The notes under the pieces were generated by a model that had not been told where the DNA came from, searched no databases, and was given only the letters and a program-made list of their open reading frames with translations. A stretch of 64,000 nucleotides of DNA from the NCBI GenBank assembly GCA_030015575.1, contig JASDDO010000024.1, forward strand, positions 221,608,996-221,672,995, written 5' to 3'. This document shows, in pieces, positions 22,921-33,423 of this stretch. Numbering within the stretch: the first letter of the stretch is position 1; the number at the start of each line of letters is the position of its first letter. A program made the translations under genes and the position numbers. Origin of the DNA: Agapanthus africanus (taxonomy: Eukaryota > Streptophyta > Magnoliopsida > Asparagales > Amaryllidaceae).

Positions 22921-23448
22921 GAGCTTTATTTCGATGGAGCATCTTCCATAAAGAAGCGCAAACAATGTACCCCTATAATCAAATCGGGGGTAGGACTCAT
23001 CTTTGTAACTCCACAAGGAGGGATAAGGCGTTTTGCTTTCTCCCTAACAGAGCCGAGGACAAACAATGAAGCCGAATATGAAGCTTTGATAACAGGCCTC
23101 GAGATCGCCATCGACGTGGGAATTGAAAACCTCCTCATATATGGAGACTCCCAACTAGTCGTTAGTCAAGTAAACGGCGACTACCAGACGTGCAAGCCAG
23201 AGTTGGTGAAGTACGGCGAAAAGGTGCAGCAACTGTTGACCCAAATTCCCTCCTATACTTTGGAAAACATAACGCGCGCGGAAAACAGCAAAGCGGACGC
23301 GTTGGCTAAGCTCTCTAAGGAACTGGCTGATGAGAACCTCGATGACGTAAGAATCGTAGTACAAAGCCGTCGCGTGCTTACCCCAGCAGAAATATCTCCA
23401 AAATCATCCGGAAAAAAGGAGCAACTGAGCAAATGTCTATGCAAATAA
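22921..23448 (+). pseudogene. E1 archaeal-type RNase H (aRH)
   Basis: Continues the RT frame after the TGA: ELYFDGASS, KSGVGLIFVTPQGG, NNEAEYEALITGLEIAIDVGI, YGDSQLVVSQVN, ENSKADALAKL. These match the second, archaeal-like RNase H acquired by Tat/Ogre retrotransposons. It ends with a one-base deletion near 23424, after which the integrase frame is used. The D-E-D catalytic residues appear intact. Confidence 0.87.
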
Positions 23449-24722
23449 GAGATCGGGAAAATACCAAGGATTGGAGAGAAGTCTTTTTAGACTACTTCAA
23501 ATACCATCGAATGCCCGAAGATGCGTCCTCAAGACATCAGCTTACGAAACGAGCTCTGTCTTTCACCTTCGTCAATAATACTCTGTACAATAGGTCATTT
23601 GATTCTCTGTGGTTGAGATGTCTGGGACCTGACGAAGCAAAAAGAGTCGTTCAGGAAGTTCATGACGGACTCTGTGGTTCTCACCAAGCGGGCCTAAAGA
23701 TGAAGTTGAAGATCAAACGGATGGGCTACTACTGGCCCATGATGATTCAGGACTGCCTCGAATATGCGAAGCAATGCCACTCATGCCAAATTTATGGGGA
23801 CTTCATCTACCAGCATCCAAATCTACTCCATCCAACGGTGGCTAGCTGGCCATTCGAAATGTGGGGGACTGACATAGTCGGCCCTATCGAACCAGCATCG
23901 TCCAGGGGACATCGATTCATCCTGGCAACGACTGACTACTTCTCCAAATGGTCAGAAGCAGTACCGTTGAGAGAAGTGAAAACGGAGAATATCCTCCACT
24001 TTTTCAAGACGGACGTCATATATCGGTTTGGAACTCCGCGCCGGATCATCTCCGATAACAGGCCAGCCTACAGAAGCCATAAGAACAGTCGTTTCGCGCG
24101 GCAGCATAACATAGACTGGAGATATTCCTCGATTTATAATCCGCGAGCTAATGGTCTAGCCGAGGCCTTCAACAAGACCTTGACAAAGATCATGAAGAAA
24201 ACGGTGTCCCGAAATAAGAAGGACCGGCATGAGAGACTGCAAGAGGCTCTTTGGACGTATCGAACTACGTTCAAGACGGCCACAAACACAACGCCGTACG
24301 CGTTGGTATTCGGTACAGAAGCAGTACTCCCCCTCGAGATAGAGTTAACTTCTCTACGAGTGGCAGTCCACTACGAGCTGACGGACGAAGAAAATACTCA
24401 CCTTCGGCTTGAGGAACTTGATGCCCTTGATGAAACCCGGCTCATAGCGCAACAAAATCTGGAGGCTTATAAAGCAAAGATGACGCGCTCATATGAAAGA
24501 TTGACCCGGCCAAGGACATTCCGCCAAGGCGAACTCGTGCTAGTGGTCAAGAGGCCTATGATCCCCAATCACGCCAAACGGGGAAAATTTGAGCCAAACT
24601 GTAAAGGCCCATACATCATAGACAAGGTCTACCAGGGTGGAGCCTATCTACTCATGGATATGCACGGTGAAATGCCTTACAGGCCAATAAATGGTCGATT
24701 CCTAAAGAAATACTACGCTTAG
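23433..24722 (+). pseudogene. E1 integrase
   Basis: 429 open residues. HHCC zinc finger (HDGLCGSHQAG, QCHSCQ). Catalytic core with D (23871-23873, GTDIVGPI), D (24054-24056, ISDN) and E (24162-24164, NGLAEAFNK), spaced D-x60-D-x35-E. C-terminal GTEAVLPLEIEL, RRPRTF-like basic segment and GPYIIDKVYQGGAY. The residue after SDN is arginine where glycine is normal, which may weaken activity. Ends RFLKKYYA as in other Tat elements. The true start is upstream of 23433, in the frame lost by the one-base deletion. Confidence 0.9.
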
Positions 24723-24814
24723 CGAGTCACTGCCTAGGTCAATGATAGATGACGACGACTATGTCCGCTCGCTATCTTCCTAAGCTCAAACTTTATAAGA
24801 GGTAGCCAGCCTTC

Positions 24815-25013
24815 TCAATGACGGACCGAAACGTCCATAAACTAATGACGGACCGAAACGTCCTTAAACTAATGGCGGACCGAAACGTCCTTAAACTAAT
24901 GGCAGACCAAAACGTCCTTAAACTAATGACGGACCGAAACGTCCTTAAACTAATGACGGACCGAAACGTCTTTAAACTAGTGGCGGACCGAAACGTCCTT
25001 AAACTACTACCGC
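24815..25013 (+). repeat. 27-bp tandem array downstream of E1 integrase
   Basis: Seven to eight units of ATGACGGACCGAAACGTCC plus TTAAACTA, starting 90 bp after the integrase stop. The unit carries a small inverted repeat (GGAC/GTCC). The same unit occurs in E1 LTR (about 15330-15450) and, reverse-complemented, in E3 (about 45110-45240) and E8 (56690-56840) LTRs. Confidence 0.9.
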
Positions 25014-25084
25014 GGCATCCTTAGGCTGACGAGATGAATAAAAAAAAGAGAAAAAGAAAATAATAATAAAATGATGATAAAAAC

Positions 25085-25345
25085 GTATGTCCATAAGCAA
25101 AAAAGGGCACGGATGAAAACCCGAAAGGGCTCCGTGAGTAAAAACAGCAGGGCTACCGGCGAGTGTTCGTGAAAACCCGAAAGGACGCGACCTCGTAAAA
25201 AAAAGTAAATGAAAATAAAAAGGATAAAAAAAGGGGTATGTCCATAAGCAAAAAGGGCACGGATGAAAACCTGAAAAGGCTCCATGAGTAAAAACAGCAG
25301 GACTACCGGCGAGTGTTTGTGAAAACCCGAAAGGGCGCAACCTCG
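25085..25345. repeat. 151-bp tandem duplication in E1
   Basis: Two units start with GTATGTCCATAAGCAAAAA at 25085 and 25236. Each contains CCCGAAAGG and ACCGGCGAGTGTT blocks. Non-coding in appearance. Confidence 0.85.
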
Positions 25346-25355
25346 TTAAAAGACA

Positions 25356-25880
25356 CTTACAAGATCCTCTCGATCTTGTAAGGAGAAACCACCTGCGTGA
25401 GAAACTTACGACTCACAAGGGAGCAACACACTTAGGGATCCTCACAATTCCTAAGGAGAAAATACACTTACGAGATCCTCACGACTCGTAAGGAGAACAC
25501 TCTTATGGGACCCTCACGACTCATAAGATTTGAAAGTCTTAAGTCACAGAAACCTAAACCTGTGCTTAAGCAACCCCCACAACCTTCAATTTATGCCCTA
25601 CAAGTGGTTCAATACTAACCCTTGTATACAATCCACGGGCGCGAATAAACATTTCCCTAACTAAGTCCCATTCGTGACTGGGGATATATACGTATGATAA
25701 ACAACCCTTATAAGTCCTCTCGACTTACAAGGAGAAAACTCTCTTGTAGGATCCTTACGACTTACAGAGGAACATGCACTTAGGAATCCTCACGAATTCC
25801 TAAGGAGAAAATACACCTACAAGATCCTCACGACTTATAGGGAGAAATACCCTTGTGAGACCTTTACGGCTCATGAAGTT
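25356..25880. repeat. Hairpin array A/B in E1 (constant loop, changing stems)
   Basis: Successive stem-loops with loop CCTCACGA or CCTCTCG: CTTACAAGAT/ATCTTGTAAG (25356-25382), CTTAGGGAT/ATTCCTAAG (25431-25455), CTTACGAG/CTCGTAAG (25467-25492), CTTATGGG/CTCATAAG (25502-25527), then after a spacer CTTATAAGT/ACTTACAAG (25707-25731), CTTAGGAAT/ATTCCTAAG (25779-25804) and CCTACAAG/CTTATAGG (25816-25841). Each series ends in a larger hairpin (25538-25570 and about 25884-25921). The spacer (25571-25700) carries GTATACAATCCACGGGC, also found in the LTR. Confidence 0.82.
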
Positions 25881-26032
25881 AAAAGCCTTAGTCGACAGGA
25901 CCTTAACCCTGTTCGCTAAGCCACCTTTGTTCAACATCGACGGAGGCAAATGATGATTCGCTCCTGGCAATATCTCAGTTGTAGCGGTGCTGATGCCGAA
26001 ACCGGTGTCTAATTTCAGGCTTACGGCAAGAA

Positions 26033-26275
26033 GCCAGTAGGCCGCACATGCATACGAAATAGCCGAAATGATGGGGCAACTTGCAATAAAAAGCAACAAG
26101 TAAAAATGTATGCATGCAAAATAGCCGAAATAATTGGGCAACTCGCAATAAAAAGTAGCGAGTGAAAATAAAATAAATAGCCGAAATGATTGGGCACCGC
26201 GAAAAATAGCCGAAATGATTAGGCAATCGCGACCTTCACGATATAAAAGCTGAAATGATAGAGCATCGCGGAAAT
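26033..26275. repeat. ATAGCCGAAATGAT repeat cluster in E1
   Basis: Five irregularly spaced copies of ATAGCCGAAATGATTGGGCA-like units (26056, 26122, 26176, 26207, 26245), several followed by AATAAAAAGC. No coding evidence. 26276-26400 holds another GTATACAATCCA copy and nothing else recognisable. Confidence 0.7.
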
Positions 26276-26399
26276 AAAACAAAAAAAAGGAAATGATAAA
26301 ACTTTGGCCCTACGGTTGAGATCACATCGATCGCTGTATACAATCCAAGGGCGCAAACAAAGAGGGAACCATACTTTCCCAACAGGCTCCGCCAGAAAA

Positions 26400-28035
26400 T
26401 GAAGCCAAATCTCGACGGTTCGTCCCAACCCCGAAGAAACCAGTGTCTTCGGCAAATCCTTCGACTCGAGGAAACAAGTGTCCTTGACGAAGAAAATCCT
26501 GACTCGCGTCGTCTCACAGAGAAACCAGTATCTCAGTGGAAAATTCTCGATTCGTTTCAACACCAGGGAAACAAATATCCTTGGCAAATACCTCAACTCA
26601 GGGAAACAAATATCCTTGATGAGAGCCTCCTGATTCGCGTTGACTCGCAGAGAAACCAGTATCTCCGTGGGAAATTCTCGATCCGTTTCAACACCATGGA
26701 AACAAATATCCTTGGCAAATACCTTAACTCAGGGAAACAAATATCCTTGATGAGAGCCTCCTGATTCGCGTCAACTCGCAGAGAAACCAGTGTCTCCGTG
26801 GGAAATTCTCGATCCGTTTCAACACCAGAGAAACAAATATCCTTGGCAAATAACTCAACTCAGGAAAATAAATGTCCTTGATGAGAGCCTCCTGATTCGC
26901 GTCGACTCGCAGAGAAACCAGTGTCTCCGTGGGTAATTCTCGATCCGTTTCAACACCAGGGAAACAAATATCCTTGGAAAATACCTCAATTCAGGGAAAT
27001 AAATATCCTTAATGAGAGCCTCCTGATTCGCGTCGACTCGCAGAGAAACCAGTGTCTCCGTGGGAAATTCTCGATCCGTTTCAACACCAGGGAAACAAAT
27101 ATCCTTGGCAAATACCTCAACTCAGGGAAACAAATATCCTTGGCAAATACCTCAACTCAGGAAAACAAATATCCTTGATGAGAGCCTCCTTATTCGCGTC
27201 GACTCGCAGAGAAACCAGTGTCTCCGTGGGAAATTCTCGATCCGTTTCAACACCAGGGAAACAAATATCCTTGGAAAATACCTCAATTCAGGGAAACAAA
27301 CATCCTTGATGAGAGCCTCCTGATTCGCGTCAACTCGCAGAGAAACCAGTGTCTCCGTGGGAAATTCTCGATCCGTTTCAACACCAGGGAAATAAATATC
27401 CTTGGAAAATACCTCAATTCAGGGAAACAAACATCCTTGATGAGAGCCTCCTGATTCACGTCGACTCGCAGAGAAACCAGTGTCTCCGTGGGAAATTCTC
27501 GATCCGTTTCGACACCAGGGAAACAAATATCCTTGGAAAATACCTCAATTCAGGGAAACAAGCATCCTTGATGAGAGCCTCCTGATTCTCGTCGACTCGC
27601 AGAGAAACCAGTATCTCTGTGGGAAATTCTCGATTCGTTTCAACACCAAGGAAACAAATGTCCTTGGCATATAGCTCAATTCAGGGAAACAAGCATCCTT
27701 GATAAGAGCCTCCTGATTCGCGTCGACTCGTAGAGAAACCAGTGTCTCCGTGGGAAATTCTCGATCCGTTTCAACACCAGGGAAACAAATATCCTTGGCA
27801 AATACCTCAATTCTGGGAAACAAACATCCTTGATGAGAGCCTCCTGATTCGTGTCGACTCGCAGAGAAACCGGTGTCTCCGTGGGAAATTCTCGATCCGT
27901 TTCGACACCAGGGAAACAAATATCCTTGGAAAATACCTCAACTCAGCGAAACAAATATCCTTGATGAGAGCCTCCTGATTCGCGTCGGCTCACAGAGAAA
28001 CCGGTGTCTCCGCGGAAAATTCCCGATTCATCTCA
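26400..28035. repeat. 131-bp tandem array in E1
   Basis: Twelve units whose TCTCCGTGGGAAATTCTCGA-type anchor starts at about 26528, 26659, 26790, 26921, 27052, 27218, 27349, 27480, 27611, 27742, 27873 and 28004. Spacing is 131 bp except one unit with an extra 35-bp sub-repeat. Each unit repeats an AAACAAATATCCTTG motif two or three times. Open frames through it are by-products of the period, since 131 is not a multiple of three and the same peptide appears in different frames. It lies between two hairpin blocks. Confidence 0.92.
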
Positions 28036-28189
28036 ACTCGCAAGATGAAGCCTCAGACAGCAGGGATAAAAAATAAGGACTTATTTTCTTAGCAATGAGA
28101 CCCTGCAAGTTGATCTAAAACGTTCTCTTGCATACTATTCACGAGTCTCACTCTCCAAAGTCAAATTTCGACAAAGAGGGAAACAACCG

Positions 28190-28403
28190 CTTACGGATCC
28201 TCTCGACTCGTAAGAGGGAAAAATTCTCTTATAGGATCCTTACGACTTATAAAAGAAAACGCGCTTAGGAATCCTCACGATTCCTAAGGAGAAAATACAC
28301 CTACGAGATCCTCTTGATCCGTAGGGAGAAAATTCTCTATGAGACCCTCACGGCTCATAGAGTTGAAAAGTCTTAGGCAGCAGATCTGAACCTGCGGCCT
28401 AAG
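28190..28403. repeat. Hairpin array C in E1, next to the antisense gene 3' end
   Basis: Stem-loops in the same order as array D of E8 (60384-60612): CTTACG/CGTAAG (28190-28214), CTTATA/TATAAAAG (28228-28254), CTTAGGAAT/ATTCCTAAG (28264-28288), CCTACG/CGTAGG (28300-28324), CTCTATGAG/CTCATAGAG (28335-28362) and CTTAGGC..GCAG/CTGC..GCCTAAG (28372-28403). 28036-28190 contains nothing recognisable. Confidence 0.82.
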
Positions 28404-28539
28404 CCATTGCCATCTCTTGAAAAATCTAGATGCATACTCTATTATCGGTCAAATGTGTTTATCAAGACAGTATGCTGATAATAAGAGAAAAGAAAAAGTA
28501 AAGAAATAGCATAAGACATTGCAAAGAAAAATGTATATC

Positions 28540-28545
28540 TTTATT
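28540..28545 (-). terminator. Poly(A) signal of E1 antisense gene
   Basis: AATAAA on the minus strand, 101 bp past the stop codon at 28646. The position suits a plant 3' UTR and supports an independent antisense transcription unit. Confidence 0.6.
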
Positions 28546-28645
28546 GAATGTAATCAAGTACAAAGTGAAGCGTACAAAAGAATAAAGAATGGATACATAT
28601 TATTTAAAGAAGAAAAATTTTACAAGTATGTAGATACAAGGGGAA

Positions 28646-29355
28646 TCATTGGGAAGGAAGCGTCTTGCATAGCTCTATTAATTGTTCGTGCACTTCCTTC
28701 CACGCTTTTTCTTGATCGGCCACCACCGCCAGTTCAGCCTCCACTTGAGCCCACTGTTGCAAGACGGATGCAAGCCGCTCCCTAACGGCCTGATGAGCAG
28801 CTTCACGGCCTGGAGTGTCACGCTCGGCGACATCAAGATTCCGCTTCAAGTTCAGCCCATGAGAGATGCGTTCCAAGAGGCCCTCAAAGATAGCCTTCAC
28901 TTGGGCAGCATTTGCCTCAACCTCAGCACGTAGATGAGCCGTCTCGTTTGAGGTCTCTTGGCATTCCCTTAGCCTTAAAGCTGCTTCTTGTTCCAAGTGG
29001 TGGACGTAAGAAGCGCTTTCCTTGATCCATGCTGCTCTTTGATTACTGGCGGCTAAGGTCTCGGGAGCGGAACGCATCGACTCCAGCTGATGCAGGCAGG
29101 CCTCGATCTCCCTGCAATGGTTAACCCAAGATGCGATGATGCCCTCGTCATGAAAGTTCATGAGTATCACCAGCATTGGATTAACCGCCGTAGCGAAGTC
29201 CGTAGCAGACGTAGGGGTCTCAACGTTGAGCTCCTCAACGTAGTCGTTCAACATACGCAAGCTGTTCGCGGCGCCTTTCGAAGATGGACGTCTCAGGTAA
29301 GGACCTGCCGGCATTGTGATGCGAGACTCGAAAGGAGCCGAGACCGGAACAACAG
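28646..29355 (-). CDS. Exon 8: coiled-coil C terminus of the E1 antisense gene
   Basis: 236 codons plus stop. Begins VVPVSAPFESRITMPAG, then a helical region (SLRMLNDYVEELNVE, MLVILMNFHDEGI). From about the middle a long heptad-rich stretch follows (ALRLRECQETSNETAHLRAEVEANAAQ, then ERLASVLQQWAQVEAELAVVADQ), indicating a coiled coil suited to dimerisation. Ends ELCKTLPSQ. Similar helical tails follow PMD domains in some plant transposon-associated proteins (recollection). Confidence 0.75.
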
Positions 29356-32300
29356 CTGAAAAGAAACAAGATATGATCAGATAACCGTTCAGGAAATAAA
29401 AAAGGGGGTGTTATCAATGTGATAGTCGCTATACCAGCTGAGGCAGGTGGCAAGGCCGGAAGGGTCGGTGGCGCAGCCGATCTTTCATCTCCTCCTTCGA
29501 TTTGTAGCACTACAGTTGAGACAAAAAAAAGAGTTAGAGGTAATTCCATCAATGAAAAAGAAAGATATCAATGGAAACCATACTCACCAGCACCACCAGA
29601 GGAAGAAGCGAGTTCAGATGGGAAGGAGAAGTGTGGGAGCAACACCTGATAAAGATGGTCAAAAAGCACTCCTGAAAGGCGCAACAGTACGACTTTTAGT
29701 ACATAAATTATGCGACTGAAAGACGAAATTAATAAGTTGCAAACCTATACCTTCCAACATCTTCGATGGTATGAGAGAGGACTGAGATGTGACCACTGCC
29801 AAGGTAGTAGTTGAAGGCGCTCCCTCGAACAATGGGGCATCGGCACTGGCTGCACCTGCGTTACGAACAAATGTGAACTTGTCAGAAAGGATTGTAAGAT
29901 AAAGAGGACAGTAACTTGGGATTTACCTGATGAGCTGCCGGCCGAGACAGAGGCGTTTCCCTCCTCTATCGACATAAGACCACCACCCGTGGCCTCATCC
30001 CCAGACTCCACGGGGGCCGTTGTCGTGCTTGCGAGACCGGGAGACGCCAGAGGGCCATAGGCGGGGAGAGCTATGACCGGAGCGTTGCCAGACTCCTGAG
30101 AAAGAGCGGTTAGCTCATCCTCAGGAATCATGTCTACTTCACCCGCTACTCCCTCGGGCTCAGCAGTTACGATGGTCTCGTCCACCGTCATCACGAGGCC
30201 ATCAGTCTCAGGCACTCCGCCCGCTGCTACCTCGGGCTCGACATCAGCCACTTGCTCAGGCATAGTGGACATGACCAGTTCGTCAGCCACTATCTCGGGC
30301 CCAGCAATCCCAGCTGTGTCATCCGCCACCGGCTCGGGCTCGGCCAATGTCTCTTCCCTTAGCCCCTCAGGTTCGACAGTCTCTGCATCCCCCTCGGTTG
30401 GGCTTGGCCCTGCAGGGTAGAACATATAAGAACCGACGGCTTTATAAGTCTTATAACGAAATTCTGAAAGAAGTATTACCTGAGGTGGACTTATCGTTAG
30501 CCTCCCTATTGGCGCGGATCGCCTGTCTATGAGCTGTAGACAGGGCGACCAGGGGCTCTTCTGACGGGGTGTCGGCACGAGGAATGGTGCTTAGGCCTGC
30601 TCCAATGGCCAAGGCAGCCCTGCGTGCCTTTGCTTCGTGCCTCGACCGCTTCCTTTCCTCCCGGGCTGTCGCGATGGACCTCTTTGACGCTTCCTTCATC
30701 GAAGCGTCGTCGTCCTCATTCAGAGATGCCTCCAGAGCCTTTAAGGCATCTCTCACCGGCTCTTCAAGACAAACCTACTGCGGTAGCCCTGAGGAAACAG
30801 GAACATCGGCAGCTGGCAGAACATCTGCGTCACTTGGCGCGAATGGCATTGAGGTTCCTGCGATAAAAAGGGGAGAGGTTAGATTGACCATAACACAAGG
30901 AAAATGAAAACTTGATGAATTGAAACTTACTAAGGCCTAAAGACGCTCTAAGGCATTCCTCCTCTTGGAAGGTCTTGAGGGAAGTGGCAATGGCTTCTTC
31001 AGTGGTGATGCCTGTTAGAAGAAAAGAAGGAAAAATGTTAGTCAAAGGCAATAATAAAAAATATGATGCAATAAAAAAATGCGACTAGTGATTACCTGAT
31101 GCTGCAAGCTTAGCCAGCCATGCGTCATGCCTCGCCAACCGCTCCGAATCTTCGATGGCGGCCTCCAAATCCGTGTCATCCGGCATGACTAATCCCTCAT
31201 TAGTCCCATATTCACTCAGGCCTTCACCATAGGGAGCGTGGGGTTCCTGACCGAACGCGGCGTCTGCGGCGAAGAGCGACTTCTTTTTCTTCTGCCTGCC
31301 AACCCTAGGTGCATGCGGGATCGACTTACGCTTAGCAGCCACCTTGGGACGGTGGGTCCCGATGTCCGAACCCACGCCAGACTCCGGCGAGGCTACAACC
31401 ACTGTCTCCACTGGAGCACAGGGCGCTGGAGGTGCATTCGCAATATCAGGGAGCGGAAATCCGTGCGGAGGAATTTGCGCACGCGGTGGCCCGGCTCTAG
31501 CATCTTTTAGAGGGGCAACTACTGGGGTCCTTGGAACTAAAGGAGCATTACGATCGCTACCTGGAGGCGCACCCTTACGGTCGACCAGCAATCGCCTTTC
31601 CTCCTTTATAACGGCTCCCGTCGAATGGCTGTACCATTCTGTATATACCCTGAGGAGTCGTGGAGCGCAAGCCGGCTCACTGATAAAGAAGTGGGAGCCC
31701 GTGTTTAGACGCATGAAATGATGCAGCGCGCTCTCCATCCCTTCTTCGGTCGCAGCAGGTTTCGATAAGAAAGCCTCCAGCGGTACCCCTTGATTGTAGC
31801 TCAGCTGTTGGGCGAAACGATGCGGGTTATATCTCATGAAGATCACTGCCCCGTTCTGCCTAAACACCAAGAAGCCCGGTCTGATAGAATATAAGTGGAG
31901 GGTCTCCCGGGCCGTTAAAACTGAAGCTCCATCCTTGAAAGTGTCTTGCAATGGCCGCACTGCAGTGGTAGACGTCTTTCCAATAGTCAACACCTTGTCG
32001 ACGAAAGACATACCGGCTCCAATGGTATGGGGGCGAAGGAGTAAACCCCTGGCATTTCGTGGCGATGGACTCACAATTGATGCGCCAATCAACTGTATGA
32101 TGCGAGGGAAGCTGCACCTATCGTAGAACGAGGGCCTTTTGTGCATGCCGAAGACACCCGATGTATGTAGCTCGAGCCACGATATGAAATAGTGCATCGG
32201 GAAGATCACGTGCAGCACCCCAGGCTCATTAGCGTCCGCCGCTCGACTGAGGCCGTGGTACAAATGTGCCAAGCCGGCTATCCCAACGGCTACCTTTACC

Positions 32301-33418
32301 CCGATGGTCATCCGGTGAGCCGGGTAAAAGACAGAAGGCCGCATATGGCGAGAATGCATTGGGAGCGCAAACCAACTCAGCCATAGCCTAAGAAATCCTA
32401 AGAAGAAGGCCTCCTCGTCCATCCCAGGAGCCGCAACTTCCGCAAAGGACATAGCCGGAGAGTTAGGAAGGAAAAAACCCTTTTGGTCTATTTCCTTCGC
32501 CGGTAGGTTATCCAAACCTAAACCGAAAGGGTCTTCGAGGGTAGCGAACTTGGCAGCTTCTGCCGAAAGAGCGCTTGGGTGAAGGAACCGGGCAATGAAA
32601 TTCTCAAAACTAACTCCGCGGCTCCCACGCTCAATAAAAAGGACCTCGTAGATATTCAACACCTTGATCAGACTTGGGAATTGGTGTTGAACAGCATTCT
32701 CCGGCGTGAACCCCCTTACCGCCGGCTTGGCACCGAAGACATACTCGTCTGTCGGGAGCAACTCCTTATAGTGCTCCCCTATAACCGGTAAACCAGAGAC
32801 TTCTGTGAACTCTTCCAGAGAAATTGACACTTCCCGATCCATTGCAAGGAAAGTGTGAGTGGGCATGTTCCACTGCTCCAGGAAGGCCTTGAACCACCAG
32901 GTGGGAAGCGTGGGATACTGGAAGAGGGAGACATAGACCGCGGTATACAACCCTAACCTTATCAACTGCGACTTCTTCATCGACAGGATATACCGAGCCC
33001 ATGGCAGGTAGCCGATCGGGTGGCGGGGGATCAGACCTATGTTATATGATTGCCCCCAGGGTCGTGCCTCGCCTTGACAGATACGGCGTCTCAGAATATC
33101 CAAAACCATGGGAAACTGAACCGAAATCGCATCTATGGCGGGATGTAGAAAGCCCTTCGATGTCCAATCAACCATCTCCACGACGTACTGCACCGGGGGT
33201 GGGCTGGCGTAATGAATCGCCGAGATGGGTTCTGACGGCACTGAGCATGTGAAGCTGCGTCGACCCATAATGATCTGATTGTACCACGACCCCCAAAGGT
33301 GGAGACTCTTATACTCCGGGTCGTGGTCCTTGATCATGGCCAAGACTTCACGGTCCAAGGGCGCTTCGGGAAATCCCTCCTCTGAACGAGCAAACGGGAA
33401 TGAGGTGTTGAGAGACAT
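28646..33418 (-). CDS. Antisense PMD-domain gene carried in E1 (8 coding exons)
   Basis: Multi-exon gene on the strand opposite to E1 pol. Exons (minus strand, high to low): 33418-31096, 31011-30931, 30857-30480, 30409-29927, 29855-29751, 29671-29588, 29509-29435, 29355-28646. All seven introns have GT and AG ends, and all interrupt a codon after its first base. Joined, the frame stays open for about 1412 residues except one TAG (30775-30777) in exon 3. The N terminus is PMD-like, the middle is acidic low-complexity, the C terminus is coiled coil. I chose ATG 33418 because a good splice acceptor lies five bases upstream. Function unknown. PMD proteins in plants are linked to transposons and silencing, which is family knowledge and not seen here. 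Confidence 0.8.
29435..31011 (-). CDS. Exons 2-7 of the E1 antisense gene
   Basis: Six short exons (81, 378, 483, 105, 84 and 75 nt), all multiples of three and flanked by phase-1 introns of about 75-160 bp, with T-rich stretches before AG. Exon 2: EEAIATSLKTFQEEECL. Exon 3: a basic helix (RSIATAREERKRSRHEAKARRA), with a TAG at 30775-30777 just upstream. Exon 4: acidic, repetitive (GPEIVADELV, EPEVAAGG, EPEGVAGE). Exons 5-7: Ser/Pro/Ala-rich. Exon 6 could alternatively end at the internal CAG before GTGTTG (29645), but only the longer form keeps phase 1. Confidence 0.7.
31096..33418 (-). CDS. Exon 1: plant mobile domain (aminotransferase-like) protein
   Basis: 774 codons without interruption. 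Residues about 20-560 resemble the plant mobile domain: LWGSWYNQI near 42, WWFKAFLEQWNMPTHTF at about 174, then EVSISLEEFTEVSGLPVIG at about 196, which parallels the PMD pattern W-x(n)-TNTF..GE.SISL.D...I.GLP. A proline-rich segment precedes a lysine/arginine cluster (KRKSIPH and RQKKKK, about residues 695-715) that could be a nuclear localisation signal. The exon ends with an acidic helix (DDTDLEAAIEDSERLARHDAWL). The long intact frame inside a decayed element suggests constraint or young age. Family call from memory of motifs. Confidence 0.75.
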
Positions 33419-33423
33419 GATCA

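Noticed and set aside
24818-25024. 68-residue ORF of nine-residue repeats (MTDRNVLKL)
   Set aside because: It is the 27-bp repeat read in frame. The same unit is non-coding in the LTRs.
26400-28035. CRISPR-like array
   Set aside because: Units are long, contiguous and without unique spacers, inside a plant retrotransposon.
26399-28076. Series of 60-90 residue ORFs sharing SPWEILDPFQHQGNKYPW
   Set aside because: They arise from the 131-bp array, appear in different frames, and lack start or stop conservation.
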